A DNA stretch of 8,321 nt from JAVVHH01 sp050954595 (GTDB lineage: Bacteria; Pseudomonadota; Alphaproteobacteria; Acetobacterales; Acetobacteraceae). The notes under the pieces were generated by a model, which had not been told where the DNA came from, searched no databases, and saw only the letters and a list, made by a program, of their open reading frames with translations. Below are positions 1 to 6,079 of this stretch, piece by piece. Numbering within the stretch: the stretch's first letter is position 1; each line of letters begins with the position of its first letter. The position numbers and the translations under genes are program-made. Location: contig JBPBQE010000507.1 in NCBI GenBank assembly GCA_050954595.1, forward strand, positions 1 through 8,321, written 5' to 3'.

Positions 1-2
1 AC

Positions 3-404
3 ACGGATTCCTGCGTGCGCGACCTGGTGGCCGGGCGCACCGATTACGCCATCCTCGACAGCATGACGGTGGACTACCTCATCCTCCAGCAACCCGGTCT
101 GGCGCTCAAGCAGGTGCCGATCAAGCCAAACGACCAATACCCAAACCTCAGCGGCAAGGGCCTGGCGATCATGGGCATGAACCAGGATAACCCCGACCTG
201 TTCGATGCGGTGAACGCCGGCATCAAATGGCTTTGGGCGAGTAAGAAAAACGCCGAGATTCTTGCCCTGAACGGCATGACCAGCCCCGATTACGTGACCC
301 TGCCACCCAGCAACAAGCGCATTGGCTTCGACCGCGACGAGGCCGACAACCTGATCGGTCCGGGTGCGCATCCGCGGAAAGACTTCAGCGCCTATTTCAC
401 CTGA
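3..404 (+). CDS. ABC transporter substrate-binding protein, C-terminal part (5' end outside window)
   Basis: This is the 3' end of a periplasmic solute-binding protein of the SBP_bac_3 (polar amino acid) type. The frame is open from base 3, upstream of the first possible internal start, so the gene begins before the window; 133 residues and a TGA stop are visible. The stretch LVAGRTDYAILDSMTVDYLI matches the lobe region where these proteins read 'L..GR.DA...D...' before the chain crosses between lobes. The later part, with DNPDLFDAVNAGIKWL, resembles the C-terminal helical region of the family. The signal peptide and most ligand-contacting residues lie outside, so the ligand cannot be inferred. 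The stop is 3 bases before the first permease gene, indicating one operon. The family call is fairly sure from the sequence plus the two permeases downstream; the substrate is unknown. Confidence 0.85.
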   Translation, partial: TDSCVRDLVAGRTDYAILDSMTVDYLILQQPGLALKQVPIKPNDQYPNLSGKGLAIMGMNQDNPDLFDAVNAGIKWLWASKKNAEILALNGMTSPDYVTLPPSNKRIGFDRDEADNLIGPGAHPRKDFSAYFT

Positions 405-407
405 GCC

Positions 408-1085
408 ATGGCCGCTGGTGAGTGGGGGCGGGCATACGCGCTCCTCCCCCAGTTCCTTTCCTTTCTTCTAGCCGGGCTCCTCATGACCGTGATCGTCACG
501 GTCGGCGGGTTCGTCGTCTCGATCATCCTCGGCCTCATGTTCGCCGGCGCGCGCACCGGTCGGAACCCGGTGCTGCGCTGGCTCGCCTACGCCTATGTCG
601 AGGTGTTCCGGGCGGTGCCGGTGCTCACGCAGCTATTCATCATCTATTTCGGTCTCGGTGCCATCGGCATCAAGCTGGACCCGGTCCCGGCGGCCATCAT
701 CGGCTTCGGCATCAATGGCGGCGCCAATCTCACCGAGGTGTTCCGCGCCGGGATCGAGGCCGTTGGGCGCGGCCAGGCCGAGGCGGCTCACGCGCTGGGG
801 CTCAGCCGGATGTGGACCATGATCCACGTCATCATGCCCCAGGCGTTCCGGGTCTCGTTACCGTCGCTGGTCAACTTCTCGATCGGTCTGCTGAAGGACA
901 CCTCGCTCGCCTCCGCGGTCGCGGCGCCCGAAGTCAGCTTCAACGCCCACATGCTGGTGGATCGCACCTTTCTCAGCACGCAGATCTACCTTCTCGTCGC
1001 GGTCCTTTACCTGGCCATCAGCTTTCCGCTCGCCGTGTTCGGCCGCCGGCTTGAGCGCCGCCTCACCGCCGGGCGCAGCCGATGA
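408..1085 (+). CDS. Polar amino acid-type ABC transporter permease (HisM/GlnP family), first subunit
   Basis: This is an inner-membrane permease subunit of an amino acid-type ABC importer, 225 residues, the usual length for HisM/HisQ/GlnP. Hydrophobic segments lie at about residues 14-46, 58-82, 93-108, 150-172 and 190-212. The motif EVFRAVPVLTQLF (65-77) matches the conserved 'E.FRG.P...QL' of this family. The cytoplasmic EAA loop that contacts the ATPase is at about 125-144 (EAAHALGLSRMWTMIHVIMP), followed by NFSIGLLKDTSLAS. The ATG at 408 lies 3 bases after the solute-binding protein stop. No strong Shine-Dalgarno sequence is visible, so translation is probably coupled. The gene overlaps the next permease by ATGA. 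The region before the EAA loop (NGGANLTEVFRAGI) departs somewhat from the common 'Y.AE..R.GI' form. Family assignment is firm; substrate is not determined. Confidence 0.94.
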   Translation: MAAGEWGRAYALLPQFLSFLLAGLLMTVIVTVGGFVVSIILGLMFAGARTGRNPVLRWLAYAYVEVFRAVPVLTQLFIIYFGLGAIGIKLDPVPAAIIGFGINGGANLTEVFRAGIEAVGRGQAEAAHALGLSRMWTMIHVIMPQAFRVSLPSLVNFSIGLLKDTSLASAVAAPEVSFNAHMLVDRTFLSTQIYLLVAVLYLAISFPLAVFGRRLERRLTAGRSR

Positions 1086-1750
1086 TCTCCATGTCCCTCA
1101 TCCAGAGCTGGCTGCCCGAACTCGGCGTCGGTGCGTTGCGCACCGTCGAGATGGCGTCGCTGGCCTACCTACTCGCCGCTCTCGCAGGCCTGCTAATCGC
1201 GCTGGCCGAAGGCTCCGGCCTGCGCTGGCTGTACCTGGTCTGCCGGACATACATCGAGTTCATCCGCGGCACGCCCACGCTCACCCAGCTTTTCCTGATC
1301 TACTTCGGGCTGACCTCGCTGAACATCGTCATCCCAGGCTTCCAGGCGGCGGTGATCGCACTCGGGCTGCACTACGCCGCCTACATGGCGGAAACCTACC
1401 GCTCCGGCATCGCTGCGATCGACCGCGGGCAGTCAGAGGCGGCGGCGGCGTTGGGCCTGCACCGGCTCAACGTCATGCGCCTGGTGGTCCTGCCGCAGGC
1501 GATCCGCATCATCCTGCCGCCCATGACGAACTTCGCCATCTCGCTCCTGAAGGACACGTCAGTCGCTTCCCTGATCGCGGCGCCGGAGCTGATGATGAAC
1601 GCGACCGACATCACCAGCGAGTACTACATGCCGATGCCGGTCTATCTGATCACCGGCGCCATCTACTTCCTGATGGCGTTCCCGCTATCGCTGCTGGCGG
1701 GTCACTTCGAGCGCCGCTCTGGTAACCGCCTCCGGCGCAACCTCGCCTAG
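1082..1750 (+). CDS. Polar amino acid-type ABC transporter permease (HisM/GlnP family), second subunit
   Basis: This is the second permease, 222 residues, clearly homologous to but different from the first, so the membrane channel is probably a heterodimer as in HisQ/HisM. The motif EFIRGTPTLTQLF (59-71) is the family signature. The canonical 'Y.AE.YR.GI' is present at 98-110, and the EAA loop is at about 119-140 (EAAAALGLHRLNVMRLVVLP), followed by NFAISLLKDTSVAS. Its ATG overlaps the preceding stop (ATGA). A second ATG three codons later is possible but less natural given the overlap. It ends with TAG only 17 bases from the stop of the convergent TIM-barrel/cupin gene. No ATPase gene follows, so that partner must be upstream of the window or elsewhere in the genome. 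Family call firm. Confidence 0.94.
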   Translation: MISMSLIQSWLPELGVGALRTVEMASLAYLLAALAGLLIALAEGSGLRWLYLVCRTYIEFIRGTPTLTQLFLIYFGLTSLNIVIPGFQAAVIALGLHYAAYMAETYRSGIAAIDRGQSEAAAALGLHRLNVMRLVVLPQAIRIILPPMTNFAISLLKDTSVASLIAAPELMMNATDITSEYYMPMPVYLITGAIYFLMAFPLSLLAGHFERRSGNRLRRNLA

Positions 1751-1767
1751 ACCGTGCAGGTGACGAT

Positions 1768-2778
1768 CTAAACCGTGCCGCCGGTCCCCGGTTCGATGAC
1801 GACGACCTCGCACGGGTCGCGCAACACGGTCTGGCGGTGCTCGACCCCGTGGGGCACCACGATGAACTCCCCCTCCTCCACCACCTCGTCGCGGTCGCGG
1901 AAGCGGACCAGCAGGCGGCCCCTGTGGACGAAAATGAGCTCGTCGTTCTGCACGCTGAACTTCCAGGCGCTCTCTCCCGCCATCCTGGCGAGCCTGATCT
2001 GCATTCCGTTGATCCGGCCGCGAACCAGGGACGCGAGCGGATCGAAGAGCTGGCCGAACGAGGCGGCGAGGTTCTCCTTGCTGAACGGCGACAGGTGGTT
2101 GTTCAGCCGCGCCACGTCGCGGATGATGGCGGCGAGCTGCGTCGGCACGTCCGTGTCCTCGGCCGGATATATGCCGTCGAGCGCTGCGGTCCCGATGGTG
2201 AAGCCCGCCGCGCCGGCCTCCTTGACGATCTCGATCCGTTCGGGCGTTGCGATCGAGCCGGCGATATAGACGGGCTTGGAGGTGGCGGCACAAACGGCTT
2301 TCATCAGCGCCGGGACATCCTCCTGGGAGCGGTAGGCCAGGAGGTCGAGGCCGTGGACGCCGTCCCGCGCCGCCAGGTCTCGGGCGCTCGCGACGATCTC
2401 GTCGATACTGCCTTCCAAGATGCTGGGGTGCCCGACGATCCGACCGGGAAACGGGCAATACTGGATCGCCGTGCCCGCAATGATCGGCAGCACGTCGTCC
2501 GCCCGCGTGCCACCGAGCATGACGTCCACGCCGATGGCGACGGCGGCGGTCGCCGAGGCGATCTCGCTGTCGCGATCGAGCGAGACGACCTCGAGATAGG
2601 AGGTCGCGCCGCCGGCCTTGATCGCCGTGTTCAATGCTTTCAGTTCCGCGATCGGCAGGCCGATATCCTTGAACCCGATATGGCGCACGCCGAGGCCGAG
2701 TGCGGTCTGCAATTGGGCGGGCGCATCCGCGACCGTCCGGTCGTTGCGCGTCAGCATGAAGATGAAACGGAGGCCCAT
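1768..2778 (-). CDS. Uncharacterised TIM-barrel protein with C-terminal cupin domain
   Basis: This 336-residue protein has two parts. Residues about 1-225 look like a ribulose-phosphate-binding-type TIM barrel: alternating strands and helices, with VYIAGSIATPERI (170-182) and AGFTIGTAAL (191-200) resembling the two C-terminal phosphate-gripping loops of HisA/HisF/TrpC-like and NanE-like barrels. Residues about 255-336 form a cupin: WKFSVQNDELIFVHRG (272-287) then a turn-rich stretch and VVPHGVEHR (307-315). In cupin motif 1 the usual two histidines are K273 and S275, while E280 and H314 remain, so metal binding may be lost. The ATG directly follows the stop of the PdxA-like gene (TAGATG) in the same frame, with GGAAAGG upstream inside that gene. 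The neighbour suggests a phosphorylated sugar-acid or amino-acid derivative as ligand; this is inference. I recognise no characterised protein with this architecture, so no reaction is assigned. Confidence 0.85.
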   Translation of the reverse strand: MGLRFIFMLTRNDRTVADAPAQLQTALGLGVRHIGFKDIGLPIAELKALNTAIKAGGATSYLEVVSLDRDSEIASATAAVAIGVDVMLGGTRADDVLPIIAGTAIQYCPFPGRIVGHPSILEGSIDEIVASARDLAARDGVHGLDLLAYRSQEDVPALMKAVCAATSKPVYIAGSIATPERIEIVKEAGAAGFTIGTAALDGIYPAEDTDVPTQLAAIIRDVARLNNHLSPFSKENLAASFGQLFDPLASLVRGRINGMQIRLARMAGESAWKFSVQNDELIFVHRGRLLVRFRDRDEVVEEGEFIVVPHGVEHRQTVLRDPCEVVVIEPGTGGTV

Positions 2779-3789
2779 CTACCCGGCCTTTCCGAAATCG
2801 ACGATCGGGGTGCGTGCCGCGACGAGCCGGTGGGCATAGGCCAGGGCGGTCTGGAACGACGCCGGGTCGGCGATGCCCTGCCCGGCGATGTCGAACGCCG
2901 TGCCGTGATCCGGGCTGGTGCGGACGAACGGCAGGCCAAGCGTGATGTTGACCCCCTTTTCCAGGCCGAGATACTTCACCGGGATCAGTCCTTGATCGTG
3001 GTACTGCGCCACCACCACGTCGAACCGACCGGTGCGGGCCTGCATGAACACCGTGTCGCCCGGCCACGGCCCGCTGGCATCGATCCCTTCCGCGCGCGCC
3101 GCCTCGATGGCCGGCGCGATGATCCGGATCTCCTCGTCCCCGAACAGCCCGCCCTCCCCCGCATGGGGATTGAGCCCGGCGACCGCCACCCGCGGCGCGG
3201 CGAAGCCCAATGCCAACCCGCCCTCATGGGCCAGGCGGATTGCCGACATCTGCGCCGCGAAATCCGCCTGTTCGATAGCCAGGCGCAACGAGGTGTGGAT
3301 CGTCACCAACACGGTGCGGATATCGTCGTTGGCCAGCATCATCGCGACCCGGGCGGCACCCCCGAAATCGGCCAGGATCTCCGTATGCCCCGGATACTTG
3401 ATACCGGCGCGCGACATCGCCGCCTTGTTGATGGGCGCAGTGACCAAGCCGCTCACCGTTCCGGCCTTTGCTGCGGCGATCGCGGCGACGATGGCGTCGT
3501 ACGATGCCTGGCCGGAGACGGCGCTGATCTCGCCGAGTGGCGGCGGCTCGTCGATCCGCGTCACCTCGACGACCTCGATGGTGCCCGCCTTCCCTTCCGC
3601 CAGGGTCGGATCGGCAACCGCTCTAACCTCCAGGTCGAGGCCGAGCCGGCGGACGGCCTCCGCCATCACGACGACGCTTCCGTACACCACGGCGCGCTCG
3701 TGACCCGCGGCCAGCGTCTTGGCGACGATCTCCGGTCCGATGCCGGACGCGTCACCCATCGTAATGGCAAGCAAGGGAGACTGGGTCAT
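2779..3789 (-). CDS. pdxA: PdxA-family NAD-dependent dehydrogenase (4-hydroxythreonine-4-phosphate dehydrogenase-like)
   Basis: PdxA oxidises and decarboxylates 4-phosphohydroxy-L-threonine in pyridoxal phosphate synthesis; PdxA2 paralogues act on D-threonate or D-erythronate 4-phosphate, giving dihydroxyacetone phosphate. All hallmarks are visible in 336 residues: TMGDASGIGPE (10-20), TAPINK (117-122), GHTE (134-137), metal-ligand histidines H165, H209 (NPHAGEGG) and H264 (YHDQGL), and RTSPDHGTAFDIAG (290-303). It is therefore probably active. The ATG at 3789 is chosen over a GTG 27 bases upstream because AGGAA sits 5 bases before it and homology begins there. It lies 33 bases after the cyclodeaminase-family stop and abuts the TIM-barrel gene. 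The catabolic setting and the TMGD N-terminal motif favour a PdxA2-like role over vitamin B6 synthesis. However, the DUF1537-type kinase that usually accompanies PdxA2 is absent here, so the substrate is open. Confidence 0.93.
   Translation of the reverse strand: MTQSPLLAITMGDASGIGPEIVAKTLAAGHERAVVYGSVVVMAEAVRRLGLDLEVRAVADPTLAEGKAGTIEVVEVTRIDEPPPLGEISAVSGQASYDAIVAAIAAAKAGTVSGLVTAPINKAAMSRAGIKYPGHTEILADFGGAARVAMMLANDDIRTVLVTIHTSLRLAIEQADFAAQMSAIRLAHEGGLALGFAAPRVAVAGLNPHAGEGGLFGDEEIRIIAPAIEAARAEGIDASGPWPGDTVFMQARTGRFDVVVAQYHDQGLIPVKYLGLEKGVNITLGLPFVRTSPDHGTAFDIAGQGIADPASFQTALAYAHRLVAARTPIVDFGKAG
2787..2793 (-). promoter_or_regulatory. Ribosome binding site for the TIM-barrel/cupin gene
   Basis: GGAAAGG on the minus strand, lying inside the last codons of the PdxA-like gene and 8 bases before the ATG at 2778. 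It argues that the TIM-barrel/cupin protein is initiated separately rather than made only by stop-codon read-through. Confidence 0.65.
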
Positions 3790-3794
3790 GCCTG

Positions 3795-3799
3795 TTCCT
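3795..3799 (-). promoter_or_regulatory. Ribosome binding site deciding the PdxA-like start
   Basis: AGGAA on the minus strand, 5 bases before the ATG at 3789. It supports this start over the in-frame GTG at 3816, which would place the start in the short gap next to the upstream stop codon. Confidence 0.75.
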
Positions 3800-3822
3800 G
3801 ATCTGAAGGCTCGCACACCCGA

Positions 3823-4788
3823 CTAGAAGTCGACGTCGAGCGCGATACCTCGTTCAATGGCCAACGCGACAGCCGCCGAAGCGACGGCAAGATCCTGCAA
3901 ACCGACACCGGTGCCATCGAATACGGTGATCTCGTCGGCCAAAGCCCGGCCCTGGTGCGTGCCGAGGATGACGGCCCCCATTTCAACGATATCGGCTCGC
4001 GCGAGCAACCCCTGCGCCACCGCATGCTGCGCCTCCCCGATCGTGGCCGATTGCGTCACGTCGTCGGTGAACACCGTTGCCCCTGCGAGAAGCTCGGGCT
4101 CCACCTCCTGCTTGCCCTTGGTGTCGGTGCCCATGCAGGCGATGTGGGTGCCCGGTTTGATCTGCGCACGCATCAGGATCGGCCGGAACGACGACGTGAC
4201 CGTGATGATAACATCGGCTTGTGCCCCGAGCGCATCGAGGTCGACCGCCTCGAAGGACACACCAGCTTCCTGCGCGATGGCTGCCAGACGACCCAGCTTG
4301 GCAGGATCGCGGTTCCACGCCACGACCCGGCGGAAACGACGTTGCTCCAGCGCGGCGCGCAATTGGAACGTCGATTGATGGCCGGCCCCGACCATGCCGA
4401 GCGTTTCGGCATCGGCGCGGGCGAGATGCTTGATCGAGATCGCCGAGGCCGCCGCGGTGCGCAGCGCGGTCAGCAGATTACCGCCGACCACGGCACGGCA
4501 CCGGCCAGTATCGGCATCGAACAGAAAGACGCTGGATTGGTGGTTGGTCAGCCCTTTTGCGGCATTGCCGGGCCAGAAACCGCCCGCCTTGAGACCCAGG
4601 GCGAGACTGTCGCGATCGAAGCCGGACTTGAACCCATAGAGCGCATCGGCATGGCCGATCGCCTCACGAATGACGGGGAAGTTGACCGCCGAGCGCTTGG
4701 CCATGGCGGCGAACACGTTCTCGACCGCGAGGAAACAATCCGCCGGCGACATCAGCCCGGCGACCGCACTCTCCGGCACGACGAACAT
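3823..4788 (-). CDS. Ornithine cyclodeaminase/mu-crystallin family reductase, iminosuccinate reductase (BhcD)-like
   Basis: Members of this NAD(P)-dependent family act on imines: ornithine cyclodeaminase, alanine dehydrogenase, ketimine reductase, and BhcD, which reduces iminosuccinate to aspartate in the beta-hydroxyaspartate cycle. The 321-residue protein has the Rossmann motif GMVGAGHQS (131-139), the family substrate lysine at about K67 (LGLKAGG), LTALRTAAASA (106-116) and FDGTGVGLQDLAVA (290-303). From memory, the segments NFPVIREAIGHADALYGFK (36-54) and ACMGTDTKGKQEVEPELL (217-234) resemble BhcD more than classical ornithine cyclodeaminase; no alignment was run. The ATG at 4788 shares one base with the stop of the FAD oxidoreductase (TGATG) and has GGAAG 5 bases upstream, so it is preferred to an ATG 54 bases earlier inside that gene. 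The partners BhcA and BhcB are not in the window. Family firm, exact substrate moderate to low. Confidence 0.92.
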   Translation of the reverse strand: MFVVPESAVAGLMSPADCFLAVENVFAAMAKRSAVNFPVIREAIGHADALYGFKSGFDRDSLALGLKAGGFWPGNAAKGLTNHQSSVFLFDADTGRCRAVVGGNLLTALRTAAASAISIKHLARADAETLGMVGAGHQSTFQLRAALEQRRFRRVVAWNRDPAKLGRLAAIAQEAGVSFEAVDLDALGAQADVIITVTSSFRPILMRAQIKPGTHIACMGTDTKGKQEVEPELLAGATVFTDDVTQSATIGEAQHAVAQGLLARADIVEMGAVILGTHQGRALADEITVFDGTGVGLQDLAVASAAVALAIERGIALDVDF

Positions 4789-6065
4789 CAACGCTTCCAG
4801 TCGAGGTAGCGGTAATACGCGCCCACGAACGGCAGGAACCACGGCTTGCCGAAATGCCCAGGGATCGCCGACCAGGCGTCACCGTGCCAGGGATTGTGCT
4901 CGGTCTTGCCGTCCATCACCTCGGCCATCGTGGTGCCCATCAGGGTGGTCATCTGCGTGCCGTGGCCGCTGTAGCCCATGGAGTAGAACACGCCATCGCG
5001 CTCCCCAGCACGGGGGAGGCGGTTCTGTGTCATGTCGACCATTCCGCCCCAGCAATAATCTATCTTCACCGACGCCAGTTCCGGAAACACCTTGATCAGG
5101 TCGCGCCGCAGGATCTCGCCGCTTTTCGCATCCGACGAAGGATTGGACGCGGCGAAGCGAGCGCGGCCGCCGAACAGGATCCGGTTGTCCGGGCTGGTGC
5201 GGAAGTAATTGACGAAGTTGCGGGTGTCGACGGTGTTGCGCCGCTTCGGCGTCAGCCGGTCCAGCGTCGCGACGGGGAGCGGCTCGGTGGCGATGATAAA
5301 AGCGCCGACCGGCACGATCCGTCGCCGGATCCAGCCAAACGCGCCGACATGGGTGGTGCCGCTGGCGAGTAGCACTTGCTTGGCGCGCACCGTACCCTTC
5401 GAGGTCACGACATCATGCGCCTGCCCGCTGGTCCGCTTGAGGCTGAGCACCGGGCTGTGTTCATGGATGACCGCGCCGCGCCGGGATGCGGCTTCGGCGA
5501 GGCCGACGCCGTATCGGCCCATGTGCATGTTGGCGCTTTTGGCATACAGCATGCCGCCGAAATACTTGTCGGAGCCGATCTCGGCGGGCAGGTCCTGCGG
5601 CTCGATGATGCTGGTGTCGGGGTCCACCTCGCGCGCCATCAACTCCTGCGCTCGCCGCAGCCCGTCGAAATGCTCCGGCTTGGCCGCCACCTTGAGCTTG
5701 CCGACCCGCTGGAAATTGCAGTCGATGCCTTCCTCGGCGACGATGGACTCGACCAGCGACACGCCGGCATCGAAGCTGTGATACAGCGCCACGGCACGCT
5801 CGCGACCGAGCTTCTGCGACATCATGGCGTAGTTCTGGGCAAAGCCGTTATTGCACATGCCGCCGTTGCGGGCGGATGCGGCGTTCATGACGTGCCCCGA
5901 TTCGAGCACGGTGACCCGGGCGCCCTTCTTGGCCAGCGCCAACGCCGCCGACAACCCGGTGAACCCGGCGCCGACCACCGCCACGTCCACCTCGCCCTCC
6001 ACCGGGCCGGTCTCTCCGCCGGCAAAGGGTGTGGCGGTGTCGATCCAATACGGCTTGAGCTTCAT
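4788..6065 (-). CDS. FAD-dependent oxidoreductase, DAO family (PuuB/OrdL-like)
   Basis: This is a flavoenzyme that oxidises a C-N bond of an amine or amino acid to an imine. The 425 residues fit gamma-glutamylputrescine oxidase (PuuB/OrdL) and related D-amino acid oxidases. The dinucleotide-binding fold starts at 27 with VAVVGAGFTGLSAALAL and an acidic strand end at E55. SARNGGM (64-70) is the flavin-proximal motif, and WGGMVDMTQNRLPRAG (339-354) with GYSGHGT (364-370) forms the C-terminal FAD contact. The N-terminal YWIDTA (6-11) is typical of the PuuB/OrdL branch. The ATG at 6065 has AAGGAA 5 bases before it and lies 14 bases after the PLP-enzyme stop. The gene is coupled to the imine-reductase-type gene, which suggests that its imine product is passed on; this is inference. 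No signal peptide or membrane segment is seen, so it is probably cytoplasmic. The substrate is unknown. Confidence 0.92.
   Translation of the reverse strand: MKLKPYWIDTATPFAGGETGPVEGEVDVAVVGAGFTGLSAALALAKKGARVTVLESGHVMNAASARNGGMCNNGFAQNYAMMSQKLGRERAVALYHSFDAGVSLVESIVAEEGIDCNFQRVGKLKVAAKPEHFDGLRRAQELMAREVDPDTSIIEPQDLPAEIGSDKYFGGMLYAKSANMHMGRYGVGLAEAASRRGAVIHEHSPVLSLKRTSGQAHDVVTSKGTVRAKQVLLASGTTHVGAFGWIRRRIVPVGAFIIATEPLPVATLDRLTPKRRNTVDTRNFVNYFRTSPDNRILFGGRARFAASNPSSDAKSGEILRRDLIKVFPELASVKIDYCWGGMVDMTQNRLPRAGERDGVFYSMGYSGHGTQMTTLMGTTMAEVMDGKTEHNPWHGDAWSAIPGHFGKPWFLPFVGAYYRYLDWKR
4794..4798 (-). promoter_or_regulatory. Ribosome binding site deciding the cyclodeaminase-family start
   Basis: GGAAG on the minus strand, 5 bases before the ATG at 4788 and within the final codons of the FAD oxidoreductase. 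It supports the shorter reading with a one-base TGATG overlap rather than the in-frame ATG at 4842. Confidence 0.72.
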
Positions 6066-6079
6066 CGTCGTTCCTTACC

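Noticed and set aside
1685..3067. A 460-codon minus-strand open frame overlapping the barrel-cupin and PdxA-like genes in another frame
   Set aside because: It is Arg/Gly/Pro-rich with no recognisable domain, crosses the boundary of two well-supported genes and runs into the convergent permease gene.
2779..3789. Simple assignment of the PdxA-like gene to vitamin B6 synthesis
   Set aside because: The residues allow it, but the catabolic neighbours and absence of ksgA/surA-type partners make a PdxA2-like role at least as likely, so the substrate was left open.
1837..3801. A 654-codon open frame on the + strand, opposite the barrel-cupin and PdxA-like genes
   Set aside because: Its translation is low-complexity and rich in Arg, Asp, Gly and His with no family motif, the usual antisense shadow of GC-rich coding DNA; the minus-strand genes carry clear enzyme motifs.
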